64,000 nt of DNA from Oscillospiraceae bacterium (lineage in GTDB: Bacteria; Bacillota; Clostridia; Oscillospirales; Ruminococcaceae), in contig CP107208.1 in the NCBI GenBank assembly GCA_025758045.1, forward strand, positions 2,108,001 to 2,172,000, in the 5' to 3' direction. The stretch's first letter is position 1; each line of letters starts with the position of its first letter. Positions 50,786 through 60,187 of this stretch are shown one piece after another. The position numbers were made by a program, and so were the translations under genes. The notes under the pieces were generated by a model, which saw only the letters and a list, made by a program, of their open reading frames with translations, did not search any database and was not told where the DNA came from.

Positions 50786-51493
50786 ATGCCGCAGCCTTAT
50801 GTGTTGTTTGACAATGTGTGTAAATATTACCAGATGGGCGATACCCGTATCGCTGCATCAGACCACGTGAGCTTTGAGATCCAAAAGGGGGAGTTCTGCG
50901 TCATCCTCGGCCCTTCCGGTGCGGGCAAAACCACCGTGCTGAATATGCTGGGCGGCATGGATACCTGCGACGAGGGCACCATCCTGCTGGACGGCGAGAA
51001 GGTCAGCGGCTTTGATAAAAAGCGGCTGACCACCTACCGCCGCTATGATGTGGGCTTCGTGTTCCAGTTTTATAACCTCGTGCAGAACCTGACCGCGCGG
51101 GAAAATGTGGAGTTGGCCGCCGAGATCTGCCGCGACCCGCTGGATGCCGACACCGTGCTGGATGAGGTGGGCCTGGCGGACCGCAAAAACAACTTCCCGG
51201 CACAGCTTTCCGGCGGCGAACAGCAGCGTGTCTCCATCGCCCGTGCGCTGGCCAAAAACCCAAAGATCCTGCTTTGTGATGAGCCTACCGGCGCGCTGGA
51301 CTACAAAACCGGCAAGCAGGTGCTGGCCCTGCTGCAGGCCACCTGCCGCAAACAGGGGCGCACCGTCATCGTCATCACCCACAACAGCGCTCTGGCCGCT
51401 ATGGCGGACCGGGTCATCCGTATCAACAGCGGCCGGGTGGTAGATCAGACCGTGAACCCCAACCCAACCCCTGTGGAAAGGATCGAGTGGTAA
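50786..51493 (+). CDS. ABC transporter ATPase (MacB/LolD type)
   Basis: ATPase of 235 residues. Walker A LGPSGAGKTTVLNMLGGMDT is near residue 41, the Q-loop in FVFQFYNLVQNLT near 91, the signature LSGGEQQRVSIARALAKNP near 140, and Walker B ILLCDEPTGALDYKTG near 160. The GGMDT and QFYNLV elements place it with ATPases that drive FtsX-like permeases. AGGAG precedes the ATG, and the permease gene begins directly after its stop. Confidence 0.93.
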   Translation: MPQPYVLFDNVCKYYQMGDTRIAASDHVSFEIQKGEFCVILGPSGAGKTTVLNMLGGMDTCDEGTILLDGEKVSGFDKKRLTTYRRYDVGFVFQFYNLVQNLTARENVELAAEICRDPLDADTVLDEVGLADRKNNFPAQLSGGEQQRVSIARALAKNPKILLCDEPTGALDYKTGKQVLALLQATCRKQGRTVIVITHNSALAAMADRVIRINSGRVVDQTVNPNPTPVERIEW

Positions 51494-54400
51494 ATGACAC
51501 GCAGTTATCGCAAAAATACCCTGCGGACCTTCAAAAGCACCGCCAGCCGGTTCGCCGCCGTCTTTGCCATCGTGGCGCTGGGCGTCGGCTTCCTGGCCGG
51601 GCTGAACGCCACGCCCATCGATATGAAAGAGTCGATGGAACGTTATATGGATGATAGCAACTTCTACGACCTGCGCATCGTCTCCACCCTGGGCCTGACC
51701 GATGAGGATGTGGACGCCTTGCACCAGGTGGAGGGCGTTCGCCAGGTGCAGCCGGGATACTCGGCAGATTTGCTGGTGGAGGTGGACGGTGACACCGTCG
51801 TCAGCCGCGTCCACAGCCTGCCTGCGCCGGAGAATAACACCATCAACCAGCTGAACCTCGTCGAGGGCCGCCTGCCGGAAAAGTCCGGCGAGTGCGTCAT
51901 CGAAGCCAGCTACACCAAAAAGCAATCTAACTACACCGTGGGCACAAAGCTGGTGGTGGACAAAGCCAACGAAGATCTGGACACCAAGCTGAGCACCACC
52001 GAGTACACCGTCGTGGGCATCGTGCACAACGCCAACTATTTCAGCTTTGAGCGCGAGCCCGCCAGCGTGGGCAACGGCACGGTCAAGCTGGTGCTCTACA
52101 TCCCCCAGCAGGATTTCGCCTACGAAGCCTACACCGAAGTCTACCTGACCGCCGAAGGCGCGTTGGAGCAGGACAGCCTGGGCGACGCCTACCAAACCAA
52201 TATTGATACGGTCAAGGCCAACGTCGAGGCCATCGCCGATGCCCGGTGTGAAGCCCGCTATGACGGCATCATCGCTGATGCCCGTGCCGAGCTGGATGAC
52301 GCCTGGGCTGAGTACAACGACGCCAAAGCGGATGCCGACCAACAGCTGGCCGACGCTGCCGCTGAATTGGCCGACGGCAAACGACAGTTGGCGGATGGCC
52401 AGAAAGAGGTGGATGACGGCGAGCGCCAGTATGCAGACGGCTTGAACGAACTGACCAGCAACGAAGCCCTGCTCAACGATGGCGCGGCCCAATTGGCGAA
52501 TGCCGAAGCCCAGCTGAAAGACGCCGAGGCGCAGCTGCAGGCAGGGGAGGACGAACTTGCCGCCAACGCCCCCAAGCTGGAAGCCGCCCGCAAACAGTTG
52601 GAGGACGGCCAGGCTCAGTACGAAGCCGGACTGAAACAATACAACGACGGCCTGGCACAGATCGAAACCGCCGAAAAGCAGCTGGCCGACGCCAAGGCCC
52701 AGCTGGACGCCAACGCGGACGCCTACCAGCAGGGGATAGCAGCCATTGCCGAAAAGCTGGGAGTGGATGCGGCCCAGGTGGATGCGTTTATCGGCTGGCT
52801 GGCCCAGAACTGCGATGCCAACGGCACCCAGCCGCCCCAGACGGTGGAAGAACTGTGGCAAGCCATCCAGAATTACGGCGGTCTGACCATCCCCGCAGGC
52901 CTGACACAGGAGCAGGTGGATGCCATCCGCGCCCAGGCCAACGATCTGCTGGCGGCCATCGATGAAATCCCCGCAGACACCCTGCCGGAAGAACAACAGC
53001 AGCGCTTGCAGGAGGCCCGGACGTATATCGCCGCCGTGGCTGATGCTGCCGACCCTGCCGCCATGCAGACGGCTTTGCAGAATGCTGTCGATTGGGCGCG
53101 TCAGTTCGCCCCCGAACTGCCCGATGACATCCGGGACAAGCTGAACGCCGCTGTCGAAGCCTGGTGGGCCAGCCTGCCCGAGGACAGCAAAGCCCAGCTG
53201 GAAGAACTGGTTTCCGGCGTGGGCCAGCTGACCCAGTACCGGTTGGGCCTGCTGCAATACGAACAGGGCGCGGCTCAGCTGGCTGCCGCCCGTGCCGAGC
53301 TGGAAGCCAACGCCCCCAAACTGGCCACCGCCAAGGCCCAGCTGGACGATGGCTGGAAGCAGTACTATGACGGCCTGGCCCAGTACGAGGACGGCAAAAA
53401 GCAGCTGGCGGCTGCCCGCGCCCAGTTGGAGGATGGCTGGGCCACCCTGCAGGACAAAAAGGTGCAGATGGCCGATGCCCGCCGCCAGATCGACGACGCC
53501 AAAGGCCGGCTGAGCGACGCCCGCAAAAAGCTGGATGACGCCAAAACAACCATTGCCGAAAACCTGCAAAAACTACGGGACGGAGAAATAGAATATGAGG
53601 ACGCCAAGGTCGAAGCCGAAAAGGCCCTGGCCGATGCCCGCGCGCAAATCGAGGACGGAGAAGCCGCCCTGAACGATGTGGAGTACCCCACCTGGTACGT
53701 CTGGGACCGCAGCAAAAACGTCAGCTATGCGTCCTTTACCGCCAATGTGGATAAGCTCACCGCCATTGCCACCATCTTTCCGGTATTCTTCTTCCTGGTG
53801 GCGGCACTGGTGGTATCCACCACCATGACCCGCATGGTCGAGGAAGAACGCCTGCAGATCGGCACGCTGAAAGCCCTGGGCTATTCGGGCGCAGCCATCA
53901 TGCAAAAGTACCTGATCTACGCCTTCACGGCGGCTGCAGCGGGCACAGTAGCCGGACTGGCCGTCGGCTTCAAGGCCTTCCCGTCCATCATCTGGTCCGC
54001 CTATGAAATGATGTATTATATGCCGTCTATTGCCACCCCCTGGCGGTTGAGCCAGGCGTTGCTTGCGGGTGGCACCCTTATCCTGCTCACCGTGGGCATC
54101 ACGGCGCTGGCCTGCCGCACCACCTTGCAGGAGGACCCGGCGGCCCTCATGCTGCCCCGCGCCCCCAAGGCCGGCAAGCGCATTTTGCTGGAACGCATCA
54201 CCCCGCTGTGGCGGCGGCTGCCCTTCAGCTGGAAAGTTACCTGCCGCAACCTGCTGCGCTACAAAAAGCGCTTCTGGATGACGGTCATCGGCGTGGCGGG
54301 CTGCACCTCGCTGCTGGTGGCGGGCTTCGGCATCTCGGATTCGCTGAACTCCATCATCACCAAGCAGTACGGCGACATTTACCACTACGACATGATGACC

Positions 54401-55360
54401 ATCGTTACCAAGCAGGAGGCCACCGAAAGCGGCCCTGTTTACGACTACCTTTATAATAATGAGAACGTCACCGATTCGCTGACCGTTGCCATGGAATCCA
54501 CCCGGCAGGATGGCCCCGACGGTGAGATGGACGTCTACCTCATGGTTCCCCAGGCTGTGGACAAGTTTGCTGAGTTTGCTGACCTGCACGAACGCCTCTC
54601 CCACAAGGCGGTGTCGCTGGGGCAGCAGGGCGTGGTCGTGAACGAAAAGATGGCCAAGACCCTGGGTGTAAAGGCAGGGGACACCATTACCCTGACTAAC
54701 AGCGACGATAAGACAGCTGACTTCACTGTCAGCGGTGTGTGCGAGCATTACGTCAGCAATTACGTTTACTTCAGCCCGGCGGTGTACGAGGCCGGTTTTG
54801 GCGAAGCTCCCGCCTACAACGCAATCATGAGCATCCTGCCCGAGGACACCCAGGAAGCCCGCGATACCCTCTCGGCGGATCTGCTGGCGATGGGCAATGT
54901 GGCCAGCCTGAACTTCACGCAGGACAACGTGAAACAGGTGCTCAACATGCTTAACTCCATCGATGCAGTGGTCGTGCTCATCATCGTCTGTGCGGCATCG
55001 CTGGCGTTCGTGGTGCTGTATAACCTCTCCAACATCAACATTGCCGAGCGTGTCAAGGAGATCGCCACCATCAAGGTGCTGGGCTTCTACGACCCAGAGG
55101 TCTACGCCTACGTTAACCGCGAGAGCGTGGCCTTAACGCTGATCGGTACGTTGTTAGGCCTGGCAGGCGGCATTGCCCTGCACAGCTTCGTCATCACCAC
55201 GGTGGAGGTCGATGCCGTCATGTTTGGGCGGCAGATCTACCCCCAAAGCTTTGCCTACGCCATTGCCCTGACCCTGCTGTTCAGCACGCTGGTCAACCTG
55301 GTCATGCAGCGGCTGCTGAAACGCATCTCGATGGTAGAGAGCATGAAAGCGCCGGAATAA
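51494..55360 (+). CDS. FtsX-like ABC permease with long extracytoplasmic coiled coil
   Basis: Permease of 1288 residues paired with the ATPase just upstream. One N-terminal TM (FAAVFAIVALGVGFLAGL) is followed by a MacB-type domain to about residue 250, then about 480 residues of helical, Ala/Gln/Asp-rich sequence with repeated ADG-type heptads (DGKRQLADGQKEVDDGERQY) broken by a non-repetitive helical insert near 415-580. Two FtsX TM bundles follow: about 765-870 (LVVSTTMTRMVEEERLQIGT) and about 1155-1280 (IAERVKEIATIKVLGFYDPE). The part flanking the insert appears duplicated (NAPKLEAARKQLEDG and NAPKLATAKAQLDDG). Such systems usually sense or move hydrophobic or cell-envelope compounds; the substrate is unknown. 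Confidence 0.88.
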   Translation: MTRSYRKNTLRTFKSTASRFAAVFAIVALGVGFLAGLNATPIDMKESMERYMDDSNFYDLRIVSTLGLTDEDVDALHQVEGVRQVQPGYSADLLVEVDGDTVVSRVHSLPAPENNTINQLNLVEGRLPEKSGECVIEASYTKKQSNYTVGTKLVVDKANEDLDTKLSTTEYTVVGIVHNANYFSFEREPASVGNGTVKLVLYIPQQDFAYEAYTEVYLTAEGALEQDSLGDAYQTNIDTVKANVEAIADARCEARYDGIIADARAELDDAWAEYNDAKADADQQLADAAAELADGKRQLADGQKEVDDGERQYADGLNELTSNEALLNDGAAQLANAEAQLKDAEAQLQAGEDELAANAPKLEAARKQLEDGQAQYEAGLKQYNDGLAQIETAEKQLADAKAQLDANADAYQQGIAAIAEKLGVDAAQVDAFIGWLAQNCDANGTQPPQTVEELWQAIQNYGGLTIPAGLTQEQVDAIRAQANDLLAAIDEIPADTLPEEQQQRLQEARTYIAAVADAADPAAMQTALQNAVDWARQFAPELPDDIRDKLNAAVEAWWASLPEDSKAQLEELVSGVGQLTQYRLGLLQYEQGAAQLAAARAELEANAPKLATAKAQLDDGWKQYYDGLAQYEDGKKQLAAARAQLEDGWATLQDKKVQMADARRQIDDAKGRLSDARKKLDDAKTTIAENLQKLRDGEIEYEDAKVEAEKALADARAQIEDGEAALNDVEYPTWYVWDRSKNVSYASFTANVDKLTAIATIFPVFFFLVAALVVSTTMTRMVEEERLQIGTLKALGYSGAAIMQKYLIYAFTAAAAGTVAGLAVGFKAFPSIIWSAYEMMYYMPSIATPWRLSQALLAGGTLILLTVGITALACRTTLQEDPAALMLPRAPKAGKRILLERITPLWRRLPFSWKVTCRNLLRYKKRFWMTVIGVAGCTSLLVAGFGISDSLNSIITKQYGDIYHYDMMTIVTKQEATESGPVYDYLYNNENVTDSLTVAMESTRQDGPDGEMDVYLMVPQAVDKFAEFADLHERLSHKAVSLGQQGVVVNEKMAKTLGVKAGDTITLTNSDDKTADFTVSGVCEHYVSNYVYFSPAVYEAGFGEAPAYNAIMSILPEDTQEARDTLSADLLAMGNVASLNFTQDNVKQVLNMLNSIDAVVVLIIVCAASLAFVVLYNLSNINIAERVKEIATIKVLGFYDPEVYAYVNRESVALTLIGTLLGLAGGIALHSFVITTVEVDAVMFGRQIYPQSFAYAIALTLLFSTLVNLVMQRLLKRISMVESMKAPE

Positions 55361-55435
55361 AACGGACGCATGAAGCTCCTATAAATAGAAGGAGCCGATT
55401 GCAAACATATATCTAATGTAAAATAGGTGTCATTT

Positions 55436-55498
55436 TCGTTAAAATCGTTAGATTCGTTAAAGTTTTTTGGGGCGTTTTTCTAACGAAAATAACGACTA
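55436..55498. repeat. Short 9-nt-period inverted repeat (TCGTTA units)
   Basis: Three 9-base units TCGTTARAN (55436-55462) are followed, after an 18-base spacer, by two inverse units TAACGANNN (55481-55498). It shares period and the CGTTA core with the longer element at 10794-10927. The surrounding 55361-55560 has no gene. Confidence 0.6.
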
Positions 55499-55525
55499 TG
55501 ATACCTAGATGAAAGCAGGTAAAAG

Positions 55526-55552
55526 AAAGCTCCCTCTTTGAGGGGGCTTTTT
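55526..55552 (+). terminator. Terminator-like hairpin before the MarR promoter
   Basis: AAAGCTCCCT pairs with AGGGGGCTTT (one mismatch) and runs into T residues. The AAGCTCCC core resembles the palindromes at 10644 and 21497. Confidence 0.6.
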
Positions 55553-55564
55553 AAAATTCATCTC

Positions 55565-55592
55565 TTGACATTTTCCCAATCGGTGATATACT
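55565..55592 (+). promoter_or_regulatory. Promoter of the MarR-ABC exporter operon
   Basis: TTGACA (55565-55570) and TATACT (55587-55592) with a 16-base spacer. Confidence 0.75.
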
Positions 55593-55613
55593 ATCCAAGT
55601 ACGAATATAAACA

Positions 55614-55657
55614 GTTAGCATGCGAACAATTCATGAATGAACAATTCGCAGGCTAAC
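55614..55657 (+). promoter_or_regulatory. Candidate MarR operator
   Basis: GTTAGCATGCGAA (55614-55626) is repeated inverted as TTCGCAGGCTAAC (55645-55657), 12 of 13 bases paired. GAACAATTC occurs twice inside (55624 and 55639). It starts about 21 bases after the -10, so binding would block transcription. Confidence 0.65.
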
Positions 55658-55686
55658 AAAACGACCCGATAAGGAAGGTGAGAACG

Positions 55687-56214
55687 ATGATCTGCCAAAA
55701 TCCAGCCACGGTTCGGGATGGCTGCGTAAACAAGCATTTCGGTGCGCTGCTCAGCCATACATCCCGTATGCTGCGCCGCGCTATGGATACCCGCATTGCA
55801 GCCGAAGTCACCCCGGAGCTGACCGGTGTGCGCGGTATGCTGCTGGGCGAGATCATCTGCGCGAACAACGAAAACCGTGATGTCTACCAGCGCGATGTAG
55901 AACAATGGTTCCACATCCGCCGTTCCAGCGTCACGGCGATCCTGCAGGGCATGGAGCAGGATGGTTTCATTACCCGCTGCTCGGTCGAGAAAGATGCCCG
56001 CTTAAAGCGGCTGGCCGCCACCCCCAAAGGGGTGGCCTACCACGACCGCATCCGAGCCAGCATTGACCGCTTTGAGCAGGACCTGCAACAGGGCCTTACC
56101 CCCGAAGAAATGGCCGCTGCCCGCGTGGTGCTGAACCAAATCCTGCACAACGCCCAGTCCATCGAGGCCGAAGCAAAACAATCTACCCCGGAAAGGAGCA
56201 ATGAAACTTGCTGA
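55687..56214 (+). CDS. MarR-family transcriptional regulator
   Basis: Regulator of about 175 residues with a winged HTH: RDVYQRDVEQWFHIRRSSVTAILQGMEQDG followed by the wing FITRCSVEKDARLKRLAATPKG. The ATG at 55687 is preferred because GGAAGG lies eight bases upstream; a GTG three codons earlier is too close to it. It is co-transcribed with two ABC exporter subunits and probably represses them until a toxic ligand binds. It overlaps the next gene's TTG start. Confidence 0.88.
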   Translation: MICQNPATVRDGCVNKHFGALLSHTSRMLRRAMDTRIAAEVTPELTGVRGMLLGEIICANNENRDVYQRDVEQWFHIRRSSVTAILQGMEQDGFITRCSVEKDARLKRLAATPKGVAYHDRIRASIDRFEQDLQQGLTPEEMAAARVVLNQILHNAQSIEAEAKQSTPERSNETC

Positions 56215-57965
56215 AAACACTCGGACGTGAGACAAAGGGATTCCGCCTGGTCTCGATCCTGACGCCGATCTTTATGATCTGCGAGGTTATCATGGAGATG
56301 ATCATCCCCAAACTGATGGCTTCCATCATTGACGATGGCGTCACCCCCGGCAATATGCAGGTCATCTACATCGTTGGTGCCCAGATGATCGTTGCAGCGT
56401 TGTTTGGCCTGCTGTTTGGCATTTTGGGTGCCGTGCTTGGCTCCCATGCCGCCACCGGTTTTGCCCGCAATCTGCGCCGCGGCATGTTTAAAAATATCCA
56501 GACCTTCAGCTTTGCCAACATCGATAAATACTCTACCGCCGGTCTGGTCACCCGTATGACCACCGACGTTACCAACATCCAAAACGCCTATCAGATGTTG
56601 CTGCGCATGTCCATCCGTGCGCCTGCCAGCATGATCGTGGCGCTGATCATGTCCTACACCATCAACCGCCAGCTGGCTAACATTTACTTGATCGCGGTCA
56701 TTCTGCTGGGCTGCGTGCTGGTGTACATCATGACGCACGCCACCCGCTATTTCACCGAGGCTTTCCGCAAGTACGATGACCTGAACGAGAGCGTGCAGGA
56801 GAATGTTTCTGCAATCCGCGTGGTCAAAGCCTACGTGCGGGAAAAGTTCGAGAGCGAGAAGTTCCGCAAGGCCAGCGAGAATGTGCGCAACCTGCTGATG
56901 CGCGCTGAACTTATCATCGCCTGGAACGCCCCCTTCATGCAGTTGACCGTCTACAGCTGCATCCTGCTCATCAGCTGGATGGGCGCACGGCTCATCGTCA
57001 GCTCCGGCGCCACCACCTTCACCACCGGTGACCTGATGAGCATGCTGAGCTACTGCATGAACATCCTGATGAGCCTGATGATGCTCTCGATGGTGTTTGT
57101 CATGATCACCATGTCCGCCGCTTCCGCCAAACGTGTAGCCGAGGTCCTGGATGAGAAGTCTGACCTGACCAACGGCGAAAACCCCGTCATGGACGTCAAG
57201 GACGGTTCTGTCAAGTTCGACCACGTCAGCTTCTCCTACAAGAAGAACGGCGAGAAGGTGCTGAGCCACATCGACCTGGACATCAAGTCTGGCGAGACCA
57301 TCGGCATCATCGGCGGCACCGGCTCGGCCAAGTCCAGCCTGGTGCAGCTGCTGCCCCGCCTGTATGACGTGACCGAGGGCAGCGTCTCCATCGGCGGTGT
57401 GGATGTGCGCCGTTATGACCTGGAGACCCTGCGCAATAACGTGGCCATGGTGCTGCAAAAGAACGAATTGTTCAGCGGCACCATCGCCGACAACCTGCGC
57501 TGGGGCAACCCCGACGCCACCGACGCAGAGATCGTGGACGCCTGCAAGCAGGCCTGCGCCGATGAATTTGTCGAGCGCTTCCCCGATAAGTACCAGACCT
57601 ACATTGAGCAGGGCGGCAACAATGTATCCGGCGGCCAGAAGCAGCGCCTCTGCATCGCCCGTGCCCTGCTGAAAAAGCCCCGCATCCTGATCCTGGACGA
57701 CTCCACTTCCGCTGTCGATACCGCCACCGACGCCAGGATCCGCCGTTCCTTTGCCGAGAAGATCCCCGGCACGACGGTGTTCATCGTGGCACAGCGTATT
57801 TCCTCTGTCGAGAACGCTGACAAGGTGCTGGTGCTGGATAACGGCAGGGTCAGCGGCTTTGATACCCCCGCCAACCTGCTGAAGACCAACGCCATCTATC
57901 AGGACGTCTACAACAGCCAAACCAAAGGCTCCGGCGACTTTGACGAGAAGGGAGGGGAAGCCTGA
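56208..57965 (+). CDS. ABC exporter half-transporter, degenerate-site subunit (BmrC/D type)
   Basis: Six-TM plus ATPase half-transporter, 585 residues. The TTG at 56208 is the likely start: AAAGGAG lies 9-10 bases upstream and the sequence LKTLGRETKGFRLVSILTPI is the expected N-terminus; no in-frame ATG is nearer. Walker A reads GGTGSAKSSL, the signature VSGGQKQR, and Walker B ILILDDSTSAVD, where the catalytic Glu is Asp. The partner at 57965 keeps Glu, so the pair would have one consensus and one degenerate ATP site, as in heterodimeric multidrug exporters. Confidence 0.9.
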   Translation: MLKTLGRETKGFRLVSILTPIFMICEVIMEMIIPKLMASIIDDGVTPGNMQVIYIVGAQMIVAALFGLLFGILGAVLGSHAATGFARNLRRGMFKNIQTFSFANIDKYSTAGLVTRMTTDVTNIQNAYQMLLRMSIRAPASMIVALIMSYTINRQLANIYLIAVILLGCVLVYIMTHATRYFTEAFRKYDDLNESVQENVSAIRVVKAYVREKFESEKFRKASENVRNLLMRAELIIAWNAPFMQLTVYSCILLISWMGARLIVSSGATTFTTGDLMSMLSYCMNILMSLMMLSMVFVMITMSAASAKRVAEVLDEKSDLTNGENPVMDVKDGSVKFDHVSFSYKKNGEKVLSHIDLDIKSGETIGIIGGTGSAKSSLVQLLPRLYDVTEGSVSIGGVDVRRYDLETLRNNVAMVLQKNELFSGTIADNLRWGNPDATDAEIVDACKQACADEFVERFPDKYQTYIEQGGNNVSGGQKQRLCIARALLKKPRILILDDSTSAVDTATDARIRRSFAEKIPGTTVFIVAQRISSVENADKVLVLDNGRVSGFDTPANLLKTNAIYQDVYNSQTKGSGDFDEKGGEA

Positions 57966-59890
57966 TGGCACAGCAGCCTAAAGTAGTAAAAATGGGCCCC
58001 GGCCGCAACGCAGGCCCCCGCCCCAAAGTAGAGAACCCCGGCAAGGTGTTCAAGCGCATCCTGGCCTACGTGATGAAGCAGTACAAGTTCCAGGTCATCC
58101 TGGTGCTGTGCTGTATTCTGCTCAGCGTGTTCGCTCAGGTCCAGGGCACCCTGTTTATGCAGACTCTGATCGACAGCTACATCCTGCCTCTGCTGGCCGA
58201 AAAGAGCAATGATTTCTCCGGCCTGCTGCATGCCATCACCCGTGTGGCCTGCTTCTACGGCGTGGGCATCCTGGCCGTCTTCATCCAGAACCGCACCATG
58301 GCCAAGATCACCCAGGGCACCCTGAAACGTCTGCGCGACGACCTGTTCGTCCACATGCAGACACTGCCCATCAAGTATTTTGACAGCCACGCCCACGGCG
58401 ACATCATGTCTGTCTACACCAACGATATTGATACCCTGCGCCAGCTCATCAGCCAGAGCCTGCCCCAGCTGGTCAATACGATCATTACGGTAGTCAGCGT
58501 ATTTTTGTCCATGCTTTACCTCAGCGTGCCGCTGAGCGTACTGACCCTGGTCATGGTCGGCGCTATGATGCTGGCCACCAAGTATCTCACCGGCAACTCC
58601 GGCAAGTACTTCCTCAAGCAGCAGCAAGAGTTGGGCAAAGTCAACGGCTACATCGAGGAAATGATGAACGGCCAGAAGGTCGTCAAGGTTTTTTGCCACG
58701 AGGATGCCGCCATCAAGGAGTTCAACGAACTCAACGATGAGCTGTTCCACAGCGCCGACAAGGCCAACGCCTACTCTCTGGTGGCGATGCCCGTCAACGG
58801 CCAGCTGGGCAACCTGAGCTACGTGCTCTGCGCTGTGGTCGGCGGTGCGCTGGCCATCGGCGGCGTCGGCAGCCTGACGCTGGGCAAGCTGGCCAGCTTC
58901 CTGACCTTTAATAAGAGCTTCAACCAGCCCATCACTCAGATTTCCATGCAGCTGAACGCGGTCGTCATGGCTCTGGCTGGCGGCGCCCGTATCTTCGCCC
59001 TGCTGGATGAAAAGTCCGAGGTCAACGAGGGTGACATTACCCTGGTGCATGCCAAGTTCCAGGCCGACGACACCCTGACCGAGACCAACGAGTCCACCGG
59101 CATCTGGGCCTGGAAAAAGCAGAACGCCGATGGCACTGTCACTTACACCCAGCTGAAGGGCGACATCGTCTTTAAGGATGTGGACTTCGGCTACGATGAG
59201 GGCAAAATCGTCCTGCACGACATCAACCTCTACGGCCGTCCGGGCCAGAAGATCGCTTTCGTCGGTTCTACCGGCGCCGGTAAGACCACCATCACCAACC
59301 TGATCAACCGCTTCTACGACATCCAGAAGGGTCAGATCCTCTACGACGGCCACGACATCAAGTCCATCGAAAAGAACGCTCTGCGTTCCTCTCTTGGCAT
59401 CGTGCTGCAGGATACCCACCTGTTCACCGGCACCGTTATGGAGAACATCCGCTACGGCCGCCTGACCGCCACCGATGAAGAGTGCATGGCCGCCGCCAAG
59501 CTGGCCAACGCCGACAGCTTCATCAAGCATCTGCCCGATGGCTACAACACCATGCTGACCGGCGACGGCACCAACCTGAGCCAGGGCCAGCGCCAGCTGC
59601 TGGCTATTGCCCGTGCTGCCGTTGCTGACCCGCCGGTGCTGATTTTGGACGAGGCAACTTCCTCCATTGATACCCGCACCGAAAAACTGGTGCAGGACGG
59701 CATGGACGGCCTGATGTACGGCCGTACGACCTTCGTCATTGCCCACCGCCTGTCCACCGTCCGCAACTCGGACTGCATCATGGTTTTGGAGCAGGGCCGC
59801 ATCATCGAGCGCGGAACCCACGACGAGCTGATCGCCCAGAAAGGCCGCTACTACACCCTGTACACAGGCAATTTTGCCGAGAACAGCTGA
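57965..59890 (+). CDS. ABC exporter half-transporter, catalytic subunit
   Basis: Half-transporter of 641 residues. A Lys/Pro/Arg-rich N-terminus (about 30 residues) precedes six TMs; a 40-residue insertion (TLVHAKFQADDTLTETNEST, about 360-380) separates TM and ATPase domains, as is common in this subgroup. Walker A is GSTGAGKTTI, signature LSQGQRQLLAIARA, Walker B VLILDEATSSID with the catalytic Glu. Its start overlaps the partner's stop (TGATG). Confidence 0.92.
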   Translation: MAQQPKVVKMGPGRNAGPRPKVENPGKVFKRILAYVMKQYKFQVILVLCCILLSVFAQVQGTLFMQTLIDSYILPLLAEKSNDFSGLLHAITRVACFYGVGILAVFIQNRTMAKITQGTLKRLRDDLFVHMQTLPIKYFDSHAHGDIMSVYTNDIDTLRQLISQSLPQLVNTIITVVSVFLSMLYLSVPLSVLTLVMVGAMMLATKYLTGNSGKYFLKQQQELGKVNGYIEEMMNGQKVVKVFCHEDAAIKEFNELNDELFHSADKANAYSLVAMPVNGQLGNLSYVLCAVVGGALAIGGVGSLTLGKLASFLTFNKSFNQPITQISMQLNAVVMALAGGARIFALLDEKSEVNEGDITLVHAKFQADDTLTETNESTGIWAWKKQNADGTVTYTQLKGDIVFKDVDFGYDEGKIVLHDINLYGRPGQKIAFVGSTGAGKTTITNLINRFYDIQKGQILYDGHDIKSIEKNALRSSLGIVLQDTHLFTGTVMENIRYGRLTATDEECMAAAKLANADSFIKHLPDGYNTMLTGDGTNLSQGQRQLLAIARAAVADPPVLILDEATSSIDTRTEKLVQDGMDGLMYGRTTFVIAHRLSTVRNSDCIMVLEQGRIIERGTHDELIAQKGRYYTLYTGNFAENS

Positions 59891-59963
59891 ACACATTGAC
59901 AGCATAGTGTACAGCGTTGCTGCGCAAAAATTGCAGCAATCTGGTGTACAATCAATCAAAATT

Positions 59964-59996
59964 GCCGGGATGGCTTGCCGCTGTCCCGGCTTTTTT
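59964..59996 (+). terminator. Terminator of the ABC exporter operon
   Basis: GCCGGGA pairs with TCCCGGC around a 13-base loop and is followed by TTTTTT. Confidence 0.82.
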
Positions 59997-60025
59997 GTGT
60001 AAAGTGCCGCATTACCGCCAAAAAG

Positions 60026-60054
60026 TTGACGAATTGGTAAAAAGTGGTTATAAT
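60026..60054 (+). promoter_or_regulatory. Promoter of the lectin gene
   Basis: TTGACG (60026-60031) and TATAAT (60049-60054) with a 17-base spacer; a leader of about 125 bases precedes the ATG. Confidence 0.75.
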
Positions 60055-60187
60055 AGGTGACGTAGCCACGATTATTCGGCTGCATAAGATACCGCGGCAG
60101 AGGGTACAGCGCAACCGATTAGGCAGCGCCGATATAGGCCGCATGGATACGTTTACAGAACTGTTTATGAATAGGGAGGTAGCCAAT

